NCBI RefSeq assembly: GCF_001447195.1
Contig: NZ_LFRI01000145.1
Location: forward strand, 1 to 56,743
Direction of reading: 5' to 3'
Origin: Aquabacterium parvum
GTDB taxonomy: Bacteria; Pseudomonadota; Gammaproteobacteria; Burkholderiales; Burkholderiaceae_C
DNA: 56,743 bases
This document shows positions 1-8,142 of this stretch, piece by piece. Both the position numbers and the translations under genes were made by a program. The notes beneath the pieces were generated by a model. The model saw only the letters and a program-made list of their open reading frames with translations. It ran no database searches and was not told the origin of the DNA. Positions within the stretch are counted from its first letter, which is position 1; every line of letters starts with the position of its first letter.

Positions 1-79
1 GATTGGACAGGCTCACGTTGCCTCGCTGCAGTGGAAGGCAATGCTCGATGCGCGCGAATTGCTTGGGTGTGATCTCCAT
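1..79 (-). CDS. IS5-family transposase, N-terminal fragment
   Basis: The minus strand starts with ATG at 79 and encodes about 26 residues beginning MEITPKQFARIEHCLP and ending NVSLSN at the window edge. From memory this matches the N-terminus of widespread IS5-group transposases with a DUF4096 domain, DDE enzymes that cut and join IS ends. Only the N-terminus is present, so nothing can be said about the catalytic residues or whether the copy is intact. Confidence 0.7.
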   Translation of the reverse strand, partial: MEITPKQFARIEHCLPLQRGNVSLSN

Positions 80-131
80 GTCGGGCAGTGTCCAGCATGA
101 TGCCCAGCGTTGCAATTAGTGTTAACAGCCC
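1..131 (-). mobile_element. End of an IS5-type insertion sequence, cut by the window edge
   Basis: The first 131 bases look like one terminus of an insertion sequence whose transposase reads leftward out of the window. The outer end (GGCTGTTAACACTAATTG on the minus strand, about 111-130) lies about 50 bases upstream of the transposase start, the usual layout for IS5-group elements. It abuts the stop codon of the next gene. CTAG at 132-135 would fit a short IS5-type target duplication, but the other end is not visible, so neither the duplication nor the inverted repeat can be confirmed. Confidence 0.7.
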
Positions 132-623
132 CTAGAACACACCGAGCGCGAGCCCCGCCGCCATCGATTCCCCCAGCGCCTTGCACGCCATCAACTCGTC
201 CTCGCCGATCTGCTTGGGCGCGAGGATGGCCTCGGTGCTTTGTGCATGCGTGCACACGATCAGCGGCTCGGCCACGGCCTTGAGCCGCCAGCCAGTGGCA
301 ATGCGATCGATCTGGCATGCTGCGTTGTGGCCGTCGCTGCCGGCGCAGATCAGGCTGGCAAAGGGCCGGCCGTTGAGGCGATCGAGCGCCGGGTAATAGC
401 AGCGGTCGAAAAAATCTTTGAGCTGGCCACTGATGGCCGCCAGGGTCTCGGGTGTGGCAAAGACGTAGCCATCGGCCTGCAGCACGTCATCGGGCCCCGC
501 TTGCGAGGCGTGCAGCAGGCGCACGTGAACGCCGCCTTCCTGGCGCGCGCCCTCTGCGGCGGCCTCGGCCATTTGAAGTGTGCCGCCGGTGTGCGAGTGG
601 TAGACGATGAGCAAGGTGCGCAT
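132..623 (-). CDS. Flavodoxin-like NAD(P)H-dependent oxidoreductase
   Basis: A 163-residue protein with a flavodoxin fold. The N-terminal strand LLIVYHSHTGGT ends in the Ser/Thr-Gly-rich loop that holds the FMN phosphate, and the YVFATPETLAAISGQLKDF segment is typical of the WrbA/FMN-reductase group. The predicted role is cytosolic electron transfer from NAD(P)H through FMN; the acceptor is unknown. It starts 30 bases after the stop of the Kef-type antiporter on the same strand, so the two are probably co-transcribed. In enterics, KefC works with a flavodoxin-like partner (KefF); this protein is not an obvious KefF, but the pairing is suggestive. Its stop codon touches the IS end, so anything downstream has been separated from it. 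Confidence 0.8.
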   Translation of the reverse strand: MRTLLIVYHSHTGGTLQMAEAAAEGARQEGGVHVRLLHASQAGPDDVLQADGYVFATPETLAAISGQLKDFFDRCYYPALDRLNGRPFASLICAGSDGHNAACQIDRIATGWRLKAVAEPLIVCTHAQSTEAILAPKQIGEDELMACKALGESMAAGLALGVF

Positions 624-653
624 GGGGTGATTTCAAGTGCGTTATGTCGCGCC

Positions 654-2447
654 TCAGCCGGCGTTGCTGGCCGCCGCGCTGGCTTCGATCTGGTGCTGGC
701 GTTTGGCCACGTTGCCCAGCACCAGCGCCCGCCCGGCGAACAGGCCGCCGGCCACTTCGAGCTCGAAGCGCTCGGTGTCGCGGCGGCGCACGCGGTCCAT
801 GACCTCGTCGGCTTCTTCCGCGCTGGCGCCGGTGGCCAGCACGGCTTCCCGACCCAGCACCATGGCCGATTCGAAGGTCTCGCGCACGTAGACGTCGGCG
901 CCGGCCTTGGCCAGCTCCACCGCGTGTTCGCGGTCGTAGGCGCGGATGATGACCTGCGCTTGCGGGCACACGTGCCGGGCGCTCTCGGCGATGCGCGTGG
1001 CCGCAGCCTTGTCGTCGACGCAAACCAGCACCGCGCAGGCTTGGTGGGCACCGGCGGCGTGCAGCACCTCGGGCCGGCTGCCGTCACCGTAGTAAACCTT
1101 GAAGCCGTACGCGGCCGTGTCGCGGATGACCTGGGTGTCGTGGTCGATGATGGTCAGCGAGGCGCCGCGCGCCAGCACGCCCTGGCTGGCGATCTGGCCG
1201 ACGCGACCGAAGCCGATGATGAGCACGTTGGCCGTGTGCTCGCTGACCGCTTCCACCCCATCCATCGACACGGCGTCGGCGCGGGCCAGGCGCTTGTGCA
1301 GCAGCACCGTCAGGGGCGTCAGCGCCATCGACAGCACGACGATGGCCGTCATGTTGGCGTTGACGATGGGGTCGATCACCTTCGCGGCCATCGCGGCGGC
1401 GAACAGCACGAAGGCGAATTCGCCGCCTTGGGCCATCAGCACCGCGCGGTCGAGCGCGTCGGCATGGGAGCTCCTGGCCAGCCGTGCCACGAGGTAGATG
1501 CACAGCGCCTTGGTGCCCATCAGGGACAGCACGCCCGCGACGATCAAGGGCCAGTTGGCGGCCACCACGGCCAGGTCGAGCGACATGCCCACGCCCAGGA
1601 AGAACAGGCCCAGCAGCAGGCCACGGAAGGGCTCGACATCCGCCTCGAGCTGGTGGCGAAAGGTCGATTCCGACAGCAGCACACCGGCCAGGAAGGCGCC
1701 CATGGCCATCGACAGGCCACCAAGCTGCATCAAGAGGGCCGCGCCAAGCACCACCAGCAGCGCCGCGGCCGTCATCACCTCGCGCGCCTTGGAGCGCGCC
1801 AGCACCTGGAACATCGGGTTGAGCAGCCACAGGCCGGCGGCCACCAGCACGCCCACCGAGCCCAGGGCCAGGCCGATGGCGCGCCAGTTCGTGCCACCTG
1901 CTGCGGCATCGGAAGCGGAGGTCGGCGCCAGGAAGGCCACCAGCGCCAGCAAGGGCACGATCAGCAGGTCCTCGAACAGCAAGATGGCGACGATCTTCTG
2001 GCCACGCGGCGCGGCCACGTCACCGCGCTCGCCCAGCAGCTGCATGACGATGGCGGTCGATGTGAGCACGAAGCCCATGGCGCTGATCAGCGAGACCTGC
2101 CAGGAAAAGCCGAAGCCCGTGCCCACCAGCGTCATCAGCGCGCCGCAGACCAACACCTGCAAGCTGCCCAGGCCGAAGATGGCGCGCCTCAGGCCCCACA
2201 GGTGCGAGGGGCGCATCTCCAGGCCGATGAGGAAGAGGAACATCACCACGCCGAGCTCGGCCGTGTGCAAGATGGTGTGCGGGTCGGTGAACCAGGCCAG
2301 GCCGAAGGGCCCGATGGCCAGGCCCGCGGCCAGGTAGCCGAGCACCGAGCCCAGCCCCAAGCGCTTGAACAGCGGCACCGCCACCACCGCTGCGCTCAGC
2401 AGCATCACCACCTGCAGCAGGTCGCTGCCACCGTTCTCCCCAGCCAT
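654..2447 (-). CDS. Kef-type monovalent cation:proton antiporter (CPA2 family)
   Basis: A 597-residue inner-membrane protein. The first roughly 380 residues are hydrophobic and form the Na+/H+-exchanger domain (for example LGSVLGYLAAGLAIGPFG and ELGVVMFLFLIGLEM). A TrkA-N/RCK domain follows, with the dinucleotide loop VLIIGFGRVGQ and the segment YYGDGSRPEVL. The family exchanges K+ or Na+ for protons, gated by nucleotide or glutathione adducts. I start at ATG 2447 (MAGENGG), since the open frame further upstream is not membrane-like and lacks family similarity. Length and domain order match KefB/KefC. It is probably in an operon with the flavodoxin gene downstream. The substrate ion and glutathione gating cannot be read from sequence alone. 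Confidence 0.88.
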   Translation of the reverse strand: MAGENGGSDLLQVVMLLSAAVVAVPLFKRLGLGSVLGYLAAGLAIGPFGLAWFTDPHTILHTAELGVVMFLFLIGLEMRPSHLWGLRRAIFGLGSLQVLVCGALMTLVGTGFGFSWQVSLISAMGFVLTSTAIVMQLLGERGDVAAPRGQKIVAILLFEDLLIVPLLALVAFLAPTSASDAAAGGTNWRAIGLALGSVGVLVAAGLWLLNPMFQVLARSKAREVMTAAALLVVLGAALLMQLGGLSMAMGAFLAGVLLSESTFRHQLEADVEPFRGLLLGLFFLGVGMSLDLAVVAANWPLIVAGVLSLMGTKALCIYLVARLARSSHADALDRAVLMAQGGEFAFVLFAAAMAAKVIDPIVNANMTAIVVLSMALTPLTVLLHKRLARADAVSMDGVEAVSEHTANVLIIGFGRVGQIASQGVLARGASLTIIDHDTQVIRDTAAYGFKVYYGDGSRPEVLHAAGAHQACAVLVCVDDKAAATRIAESARHVCPQAQVIIRAYDREHAVELAKAGADVYVRETFESAMVLGREAVLATGASAEEADEVMDRVRRRDTERFELEVAGGLFAGRALVLGNVAKRQHQIEASAAASNAG

Positions 2448-2713
2448 GTGCCGTCTCCCGTCTCTCGTCTGCGTCGAGGGGCCGACGCGGGGTCGGCCGT
2501 TGAGCTGTTCAAGCCAGCTCGCGCTTGGCATTGTCACCCGCGCCTGTTCGGCGCTTGTGCAGTCCACCTGGTTTGGATGGCACCAGCCGGGTGCGGCCGC
2601 CACCCTTTGGTGCGTGATCGATTTGGCGCTTCAGCCCTCGGGCAATCGGCCGACAGCAAGGGTCTGGCCTGGGCATGTGTTCCCTCTCGCCAGTGATCAA
2701 TGAAGGACCGTTC

Positions 2714-3783
2714 ATGAACACCCTGACCTCACGGCGCTTGCCGCAAAGCCTGTCCCTGACCGCCAAACTGGCCATCGCCGCCACGGCGCTGTGTGTGCTG
2801 TGCGTGGCAGCCACCAGCACGGTGATGGGACTGCAAACTTCCGGCATGTCCCGGGACCAGGCCGACGAGCAGGCCCTGTGGAGCGCCGTGTTGGCTGCCC
2901 TGGTGGCCTGTGCGGCCGCGAGCGTGGCCATGGTCTGGCTGGTGCTCCGCGTCATGAGGCCCCTGCATGCCTTGACTCGGACCATGGAGGGCCTGGCGGG
3001 GGCCGATGCCGACCTGGAGGTGCGCTTGAGCGTCGAAGGCAACGACGAACTGGCCACCATCGGGCGCGGGTTCAACGAGTTCATGGGCAAGATTGCCCAG
3101 GTCTTCAACGTGGTGCGTCGCAACGCCGATGGCGTCTCCACCGCCAGCACCGAGATCGCACAGGGCAACATGGACCTGTCGTCCCGCACCGAGCAGCAGG
3201 CCAGCGCCTTGCAGCAGACCGCTGCCTCGATGGACGAGCTCAGCCAGACTGTCAAGCAAAACGCAGACAACGCCCGCACGGCCAATGAACTGGCCCTCAA
3301 CGCGTCCAACGTGGCCAGGCAGGGGGGCGATGTCATGGGGCAGGTGGTCAACACCATGCGCGAGATCCACGAGGCCTCGCGTCGCATCGGCGACATCATC
3401 GGCACCATCGACGGCATCGCCTTCCAGACCAACATCCTGGCGCTGAACGCGGCGGTGGAGGCGGCGCGTGCCGGTGAGCAGGGCCGTGGCTTCGCGGTGG
3501 TGGCCTCCGAGGTGCGCAGCCTGGCGAGTCGCTCGGCCGCACCATGGCCGACATGGTCGACTGCATCCAGCGCGTGACCCAGATCGTGGGCGAGATCAGC
3601 GTGGCCAGCAGCGAGCAGGCCGATGGCGTGGGCCAGGTCGGCACGGCGGTTGGCGACATGGACCGCGCCACCCAGCAGAACGCCGCGCTGGTCGAAGAGA
3701 TGGCGGCGGCGTCGAGCAGCCTCAAGGGGCAGGCCGACGAGCTGATGCGCGCGGTCTCGACGTTCGAGCGCACGGGCCGCTGA
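2714..3783 (+). pseudogene. Methyl-accepting chemotaxis protein, broken by an internal deletion and frameshift
   Basis: Starting at ATG 2714, the frame encodes two membrane helices (about residues 15-37 and 55-80) with a very short periplasmic loop, a HAMP domain, and the signalling domain up to VRSLASRSA near base 3540. There the frame shifts: the remaining signalling helix ([13 protein letters not shown] to the stop at 3783) continues in another frame. Compared with typical receptors, about 28-32 residues of the coiled coil are missing between the two parts, so this is a deletion rather than a single-base slip. The short sequence tcggcc at the junction could be a deletion repeat. The read-through product from 2714 ends at 3577 (287 aa) and would lack the C-terminal methylation helix. 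An assembly error is possible but less likely given the missing block. Confidence 0.8.
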
Positions 3784-3786
3784 GGC

Positions 3787-4668
3787 TCAGGCCCCCGCGC
3801 TGTCTTGCTGGGCTCTGTTCCTGAGCCAATCGCGCGGTGACATGCCGGTGCGGGCGCTGAAGGCCCGAGACAGCGCCGACGGGTTGGCGTAACCGAGCTC
3901 TTCGGCCAGGGCCTTGATCGGTCGGCCTTCGCGCAGCCGGCTCTGGGCCAGGGCCATGCGCCAATCGACCAGGTAGTCGGCCGGGGTCTGCCCCACCACG
4001 TCACGGAAGGCGTTGGCGAACGTGGTGCGCGACATGCCGGCACACTCGGCCATGCGCTCCAGGGTCCAGGCCTCACCCGGGGTGTCGTGCACGGCAACCA
4101 GGGTGCGTGCCAGCCGCGGGTCCGACAGCCCGGTGATCAGACCCGGTCGGATGCCCGCTTCCTGTGGGTGGTCCAGCAGCCAGCGCAGCAGCTGGAGCAC
4201 CACCACCTCGAAGAGCCGGTCCGCCAGCAGGCGCTGGCCGCAGCGCACGCGGTCGGTTTCGGCAAACAACAGCCCCAGTGCCGCGTCCAGGCCCTGCACC
4301 TGCGCCAGGGGCAGGGCGATCAGTGGTGGCAAGGCGCGCGCCAGCGGGTTGTCTGCGCCGCCGTCGAAGGCCAGCCGGGCGCAGGTGAAGTCCGAGCCAT
4401 CCACCGGCGGGTTGTGGAAGCGGTGGGTGAAGGGGCGGGGGTAGAGCAGCAGCGTGGGTTCGTTCAAGCGCAGGGATTCGGGCACCTCGCGCGAGCCCGG
4501 GTGCCGCACCTCCAGCGTGCCCCGCCGCAGCACGTGCAGGTAGCCGTGCCCGTCGCAGGCGTCGAAGTGGCTGAGCCCGCACAGCGCGCCGGTGTGATGC
4601 AGCTGCGCCTGCACCCGAAAGCGTTCGAGGATGCCCGAGAGGCGGTCGATGGGGGCGGCGGCTTGCAT
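3787..4668 (-). CDS. AraC-family transcriptional regulator with cupin-type sensor
   Basis: A 293-residue regulator. The N-terminal half (about 1-180) looks like the cupin_6/AraC_binding type sensor (LSHFDACDGHGYLHVLRRGTL). The C-terminal part (about 185-285) carries two helix-turn-helix units, WTLERMAECAGMSRTTFANAFR and ALAEELGYANPSALSRAFSA, and ends with the family signature TGMSPRDWL. It binds DNA as an activator in response to an unknown ligand. It is divergent from the secreted-protein gene at 4773, so control of that gene and of the following AhpD-like gene is the likely job. It converges with the broken chemotaxis receptor, with three bases between them. Confidence 0.9.
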   Translation of the reverse strand: MQAAAPIDRLSGILERFRVQAQLHHTGALCGLSHFDACDGHGYLHVLRRGTLEVRHPGSREVPESLRLNEPTLLLYPRPFTHRFHNPPVDGSDFTCARLAFDGGADNPLARALPPLIALPLAQVQGLDAALGLLFAETDRVRCGQRLLADRLFEVVVLQLLRWLLDHPQEAGIRPGLITGLSDPRLARTLVAVHDTPGEAWTLERMAECAGMSRTTFANAFRDVVGQTPADYLVDWRMALAQSRLREGRPIKALAEELGYANPSALSRAFSARTGMSPRDWLRNRAQQDSAGA

Positions 4669-4678
4669 GCGGTGTCTG

Positions 4679-4711
4679 TACGAACTGGTATGTCTTGCGT
4701 ACGGAATGTAT
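4679..4711. promoter_or_regulatory. Candidate AraC-type direct-repeat operator
   Basis: In the divergent gap two similar half sites lie on one face of the helix: TACGAACTGGTAT at 4679-4691 and TACGGAATGTAT at 4700-4711, offset by about two helical turns. AraC regulators often bind such direct repeats. The match is imperfect and no binding data exist. Confidence 0.35.
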
Positions 4712-4772
4712 CAACGAATTCGTTCTGGCCCGTGACACTGCCCTCACACCCACTCCACACACAGAGGAAACC

Positions 4773-5537
4773 ATGCAAATGTTGAAGCCCACCCTGTTGA
4801 GCGCCGTGCTGCTCGCCGGTCTGATCGGTGGCACCTCGGGCAGTGCGGTGGCCCACGGCACGGGCCACCGCGGCGGCATCGCCACCGAAGGCAAGAAGGC
4901 CGTCAAGGCTCCCTTCGACGTGGTCCACACCCGCATCAGCACCGACGGCAAGGTCGCCGTCTTTCACATGGCCGTCTCGGGCAAGGCAGGTGCCACCCGC
5001 CCGACCCGGTCCGGCAAGCTGGCGGGCAGCTCGGTGTTTTCTTACGTCTGGCCGACCAGCATCGACCCGTCCGCCGTCGGCTTCGAGCCCAAGGCCGGCA
5101 TCCTGGCCTTCGCGGTGACCTCCCACCCCGACTTCGACGACACGCCGCTGTTCGACGAAAACGGCGACGGCAACACCGGCAACGACGGCAACGTCTGGCA
5201 CTCGCACTGGGTTGTGCTGCAACCCGACGACGCCTGTGGCAAGGGCGCCCTGAAGGTGGTCGACATCCCCGAAGGCGCCAAGCCCCGCCTGCCCAAGACC
5301 TGGCCCGGCCTGCCCATCCTGATCGACAGCCCGGGCTGGTCGCCGACCTTCAAGAACGAGTCTGTCGAGGTGCGCGTGCCTTTCGATGACATCGGCGTGG
5401 TCGAAGCCGGTGCCTTCGATGGCGTGACCGCCGCGCTGCGCGTCAGCGCCAGCGTGCACAACCCGCTGCTGTGCGTCACCCACGTTTTCAAGGTCGCTTC
5501 TGGCGACCTGTCCCTGCCTGGCAAGGTCAATCGCTGA
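4773..5537 (+). CDS. Exported protein of unknown function
   Basis: A 254-residue protein starting at ATG 4773, seven bases after an AGAGGAAA ribosome-binding site. The first 25-30 residues form a Sec signal peptide (LLSAVLLAGLIGGTSGSAVA, then His-rich sequence), so the product is probably periplasmic or secreted. The mature part is beta-rich, with an acidic Asp/Asn-Gly stretch FDENGDGNTGNDGN (about residue 130) that could bind calcium. I do not recognise a named family. Its neighbours are an AraC regulator (divergent) and an AhpD-like gene 77 bases downstream, suggesting a small regulated unit. A role in oxidative or chemical stress is guesswork. Confidence 0.75.
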   Translation: MQMLKPTLLSAVLLAGLIGGTSGSAVAHGTGHRGGIATEGKKAVKAPFDVVHTRISTDGKVAVFHMAVSGKAGATRPTRSGKLAGSSVFSYVWPTSIDPSAVGFEPKAGILAFAVTSHPDFDDTPLFDENGDGNTGNDGNVWHSHWVVLQPDDACGKGALKVVDIPEGAKPRLPKTWPGLPILIDSPGWSPTFKNESVEVRVPFDDIGVVEAGAFDGVTAALRVSASVHNPLLCVTHVFKVASGDLSLPGKVNR

Positions 5538-5614
5538 TTCACGCGGCAACGCGATACCAGACCCCTTTCCCTCGCTGTCATCACCTCAACCCGAAACCTC
5601 CCAAGGAGATCACC

Positions 5615-6148
5615 ATGCCCCGCGCCAACATCAACACCCAACTCGCTCCCGCCGCCAGCCAGCCCTTGCTCGCCCAGGTCCAGCAGGCCTTCGGCGCCAC
5701 CCCCAACATGTTCAAGGCCGTGGCCAATTCGCCGGCGGCCCTGCAGAGCATGTGGGCTGCATTTGGCGCGCTGGGCCAGGGCACGATCGGCGCCAAGCTG
5801 GGCGAGCAGATCGCCGTGGCGATTGCCAACCGCAACCGCTGCGAGTACTGCCTGGCCGCGCACACCGTGCTGGGGCAGAAGGCCGGCGCCTCGGCCGCCG
5901 AGATGGCTGCGGCGCAGGTGGGCCAGTCAGCCGACCCCCAAACCGCTGCCGCCCTGGCCTTTGCGTTGAAGGTGGTCGAGCAGCGCGCCCAGGTCGGCGA
6001 TGCCGACGTGGCCAACCTGCATGAGGTCGGTTTCAAGGACGAGCAGGTGGTCGAGATCCTGGCTCACGTGGCGCTGAACCTGTTCACCAACTACGTCAAC
6101 GTGGCCCTGGACATCCCGGTCGATTTCCCGCGCGTGGCCCTGCGATGA
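5615..6148 (+). CDS. AhpD-like carboxymuconolactone decarboxylase family protein
   Basis: A 177-residue all-helical protein. The AhpD-type redox motif is intact: Cys76-Glu-Tyr-Cys79 followed by His83 (CEYCLAAH). Family members reduce peroxides or act as decarboxylases using this Cys pair. The start at ATG 5615 is fixed by the strong AAGGAG seven bases upstream. It sits between a secreted protein of unknown function and a glutamine amidotransferase on the same strand, and probably shares the promoter of the gene at 4773. The physiological substrate cannot be told; a peroxidase-like role is the best guess. Confidence 0.88.
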   Translation: MPRANINTQLAPAASQPLLAQVQQAFGATPNMFKAVANSPAALQSMWAAFGALGQGTIGAKLGEQIAVAIANRNRCEYCLAAHTVLGQKAGASAAEMAAAQVGQSADPQTAAALAFALKVVEQRAQVGDADVANLHEVGFKDEQVVEILAHVALNLFTNYVNVALDIPVDFPRVALR

Positions 6149-6224
6149 CAACCAGCCCCGGGGCGGCTGGCATCATCCCGGGGCGACCTCTTGCTTTGCC
6201 GCGTCATTTGCTTTCGGAGTGCCC

Positions 6225-6932
6225 ATGCTCGCCAGTTCAGCCACCGTCACCGTCGTCCAGCACCTGGCTTTTGAGGACCTGGGCTCCTTCGAGCCCGTGC
6301 TGCGTCAGCGAGGCCATGCCATCGACGTGCTGCAGGCCGGGGTGGACGACGTGAGCTCAGCGATCCACCAGGCCGAGTGCCTGGTGGTGCTGGGCGGGCC
6401 CATCGGCGTTTACGAGACCGAGGCCTACCCTTTTGTGGTGGACGAGGTCGAGGCCCTGCGCGAGCGCTTGAGGGCCAGGCGCCCCACGCTGGGCATCTGC
6501 CTGGGCGCGCAGCTGATGGCCGCTGCCCTGGGTGCTCGCGTCTACCCGGGTGGGCGCAAAGAGATTGGCTGGGGGCCGCTGCGACTCACGCAGGCTGGCC
6601 AGGCTTCGCCGCTGGCGGCCCTCGAGGGCGTGCCCGTGCTGCATTGGCATGGCGACACCTTTGACTTGCCCGATGGCTGCGAGCTGCTCGCATCCACCGA
6701 TGTGTACGAGCGCCAGGCTTTCAGCCTGGGCCCCAACGTGCTGGGCTTGCAATGCCACCCGGAGGCCGATGCCCGTCGCTTCGAGCGATGGTTGATCGGG
6801 CACGCGGGTGAGCTGGCGTCGGCGGGTATTGACGTGCGGGCCTTGCGTGAGCAGGCGCAAGCGCTCGGGCCAGGGCTGGAGCGCGCCTCGAACGCCGTGC
6901 TGCGAGACTGGCTGGCCGGGCTCACGCCCTGA
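6225..6932 (+). CDS. Class I glutamine amidotransferase (GMP synthase-like domain protein)
   Basis: A 235-residue stand-alone GATase1 protein. The catalytic triad is visible: Cys92 in GICLGAQ, and His178 with Glu180 in CHPEAD. It would hydrolyse glutamine and pass ammonia to an unknown acceptor, or act as a gamma-glutamyl hydrolase like other stand-alone members. The start at ATG 6225 has GGAG five bases upstream; a GTG two codons earlier is less likely because the ribosome site would overlap it. The gene's 3' end overlaps the 3' end of the convergent Rieske oxygenase gene by 11 bases. Confidence 0.85.
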   Translation: MLASSATVTVVQHLAFEDLGSFEPVLRQRGHAIDVLQAGVDDVSSAIHQAECLVVLGGPIGVYETEAYPFVVDEVEALRERLRARRPTLGICLGAQLMAAALGARVYPGGRKEIGWGPLRLTQAGQASPLAALEGVPVLHWHGDTFDLPDGCELLASTDVYERQAFSLGPNVLGLQCHPEADARRFERWLIGHAGELASAGIDVRALREQAQALGPGLERASNAVLRDWLAGLTP

Positions 6933-7944
6933 ACACCTCTTCCTCGCCATGCTCACGCAGCAGCGCCAGCAGCTGCTTGCGCATGATCATGCCCGGCTTG
7001 TCCGATGGCATCGAGTACTCCACGCCATGGCGGCTGGCGTCGACCATGGCGTTGGGGTCGGTGGACTCGATGATCACCTTGTCCTCGCGCGTGATCTCGA
7101 AGTCGAAATCGATCAGCGTCTGCGCCGGGCAGTCCGCCTCGGTGTCGTTGCGGAACAGCCATTGCGCCACCTGGATGTGGCCGTCGTCGATCGGCGCCAG
7201 GCTGTTGATGATGATGTGGCGGATGCCGCTGGGGTACTCGATGTCGAGTCGGCGCGCGAAGGGGCGGTACCACTCGTTGCGCATGTGGCGCGTGGTGATC
7301 GGCTCCTTCACGCCGCTGACGCATTGCAGGTGCGGCGGGTTGACGGCGTCGATGACCGTCTCGGCGTAGAAGCCGCTGGCCGTTTCTTCGATGCGGTAGC
7401 TGCTGGGCTTGGGTGAGGCCGCCACGCCGAAGGTGTTGCGGTGCACGAAGCTGAAGTGCGAGTTGTCGAAGGAGTTCTCCATGAAGCGCAGGCCGCTGGT
7501 GGCCCAGGTTTCGTAGAACTGGAAGATGGTGCGAAACCCTGGGGCGTCGAACTCGGGGATGGCGGGGATGTCGTCGATGGGCTCGCCCAGGCAGACCCAG
7601 GCGTAGCCGTAGCGGCCCGTGCAGCGGTAGGCTGTGGTCTTGAACTGGCAAGGGATGGCGCGGTCGGCCTCGTACTGCGGGATGCGCACCACCGCGCCGC
7701 TGCGGTCATACGTCCAGCCGTGGTAGCCGCACACCACCTTGCCGCCCTCGCACCAGCCCTTGCTGAGCTGGGCGGTGCGGTGGCAGCAGCGGTCCTGGAG
7801 GGCGGCGGGCTCGCCGTTTTCATCGAGGAAGAGCACGATCTTCTCGCCCAGCAGCGTGAAGGGCTGGGGGCCGTCCTTCAGCATCGACAGGGGCATGACG
7901 GCGTACCAGAAGTTGCGCAGAACGGGTTGTCGGGTGGTCAGCAT
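6922..7944 (-). CDS. Rieske-type aromatic-ring oxygenase, alpha (catalytic) subunit
   Basis: A 340-residue oxygenase. The Rieske 2Fe-2S ligands are Cys53-x-His55 and Cys72-x2-His75, and the mononuclear iron site is Asp160-x2-His163-x4-His168. The size and motif spacing fit single-component-type enzymes such as vanillate demethylase and pheophorbide a oxygenase, which need a separate reductase not seen here. It is the last gene of the purine operon, 198 bases behind the deaminase, and has its own xanthine-type riboswitch in that gap. The substrate is therefore probably a purine (xanthine, urate or a methylxanthine). Klebsiella HpxD, a Rieske enzyme of purine oxidation, is a precedent. The exact reaction is inference. 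Confidence 0.9.
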   Translation of the reverse strand: MLTTRQPVLRNFWYAVMPLSMLKDGPQPFTLLGEKIVLFLDENGEPAALQDRCCHRTAQLSKGWCEGGKVVCGYHGWTYDRSGAVVRIPQYEADRAIPCQFKTTAYRCTGRYGYAWVCLGEPIDDIPAIPEFDAPGFRTIFQFYETWATSGLRFMENSFDNSHFSFVHRNTFGVAASPKPSSYRIEETASGFYAETVIDAVNPPHLQCVSGVKEPITTRHMRNEWYRPFARRLDIEYPSGIRHIIINSLAPIDDGHIQVAQWLFRNDTEADCPAQTLIDFDFEITREDKVIIESTDPNAMVDASRHGVEYSMPSDKPGMIMRKQLLALLREHGEEEVFRA

Positions 7945-7980
7945 GGCAGGTCTCGCTTTCGCTTCATCGGGGGTTGAAAA

Positions 7981-8046
7981 CGAGCGCAATGCCCGACCGC
8001 TCGCCTGCAGGGGGCAGGCTGAGGTGGCTGACCGCTTCTACGCTCA
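7981..8046 (-). promoter_or_regulatory. Xanthine/urate riboswitch (NMT1 motif), second copy, upstream of the Rieske oxygenase
   Basis: On the minus strand, GAGCG (8041-8045) pairs with CGCTC (7982-7986) as the closing stem. Inside it lie the conserved strand TAGAAGCGGTCAG and, at the 3' side, GGGCATTGC. These match the conserved parts of the copy at 12577-12640 (TAGAAGCGTTCAG and GGAAATTGC). The element ends 37 bases before the ATG at 7944, a usual position for translational control. Family knowledge: this RNA class binds xanthine and uric acid. The identification rests on remembered consensus and on the match between the two copies. Confidence 0.75.
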
Positions 8047-8142
8047 AGGGAGAAAAGGACGGGGGCATGAGCCGCAGGTGACCGGTGGGATGCCGGGCTG
8101 ATCGCCACGGCGAGGCCCCCACCTGGGTTGTCGTGCGGCGGC

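Noticed and set aside
240..2696. 818-codon open frame opposite the Kef-type gene
   Set aside because: His/Gln/Arg-rich translation without domain, explained by codon bias of the real gene on the other strand.
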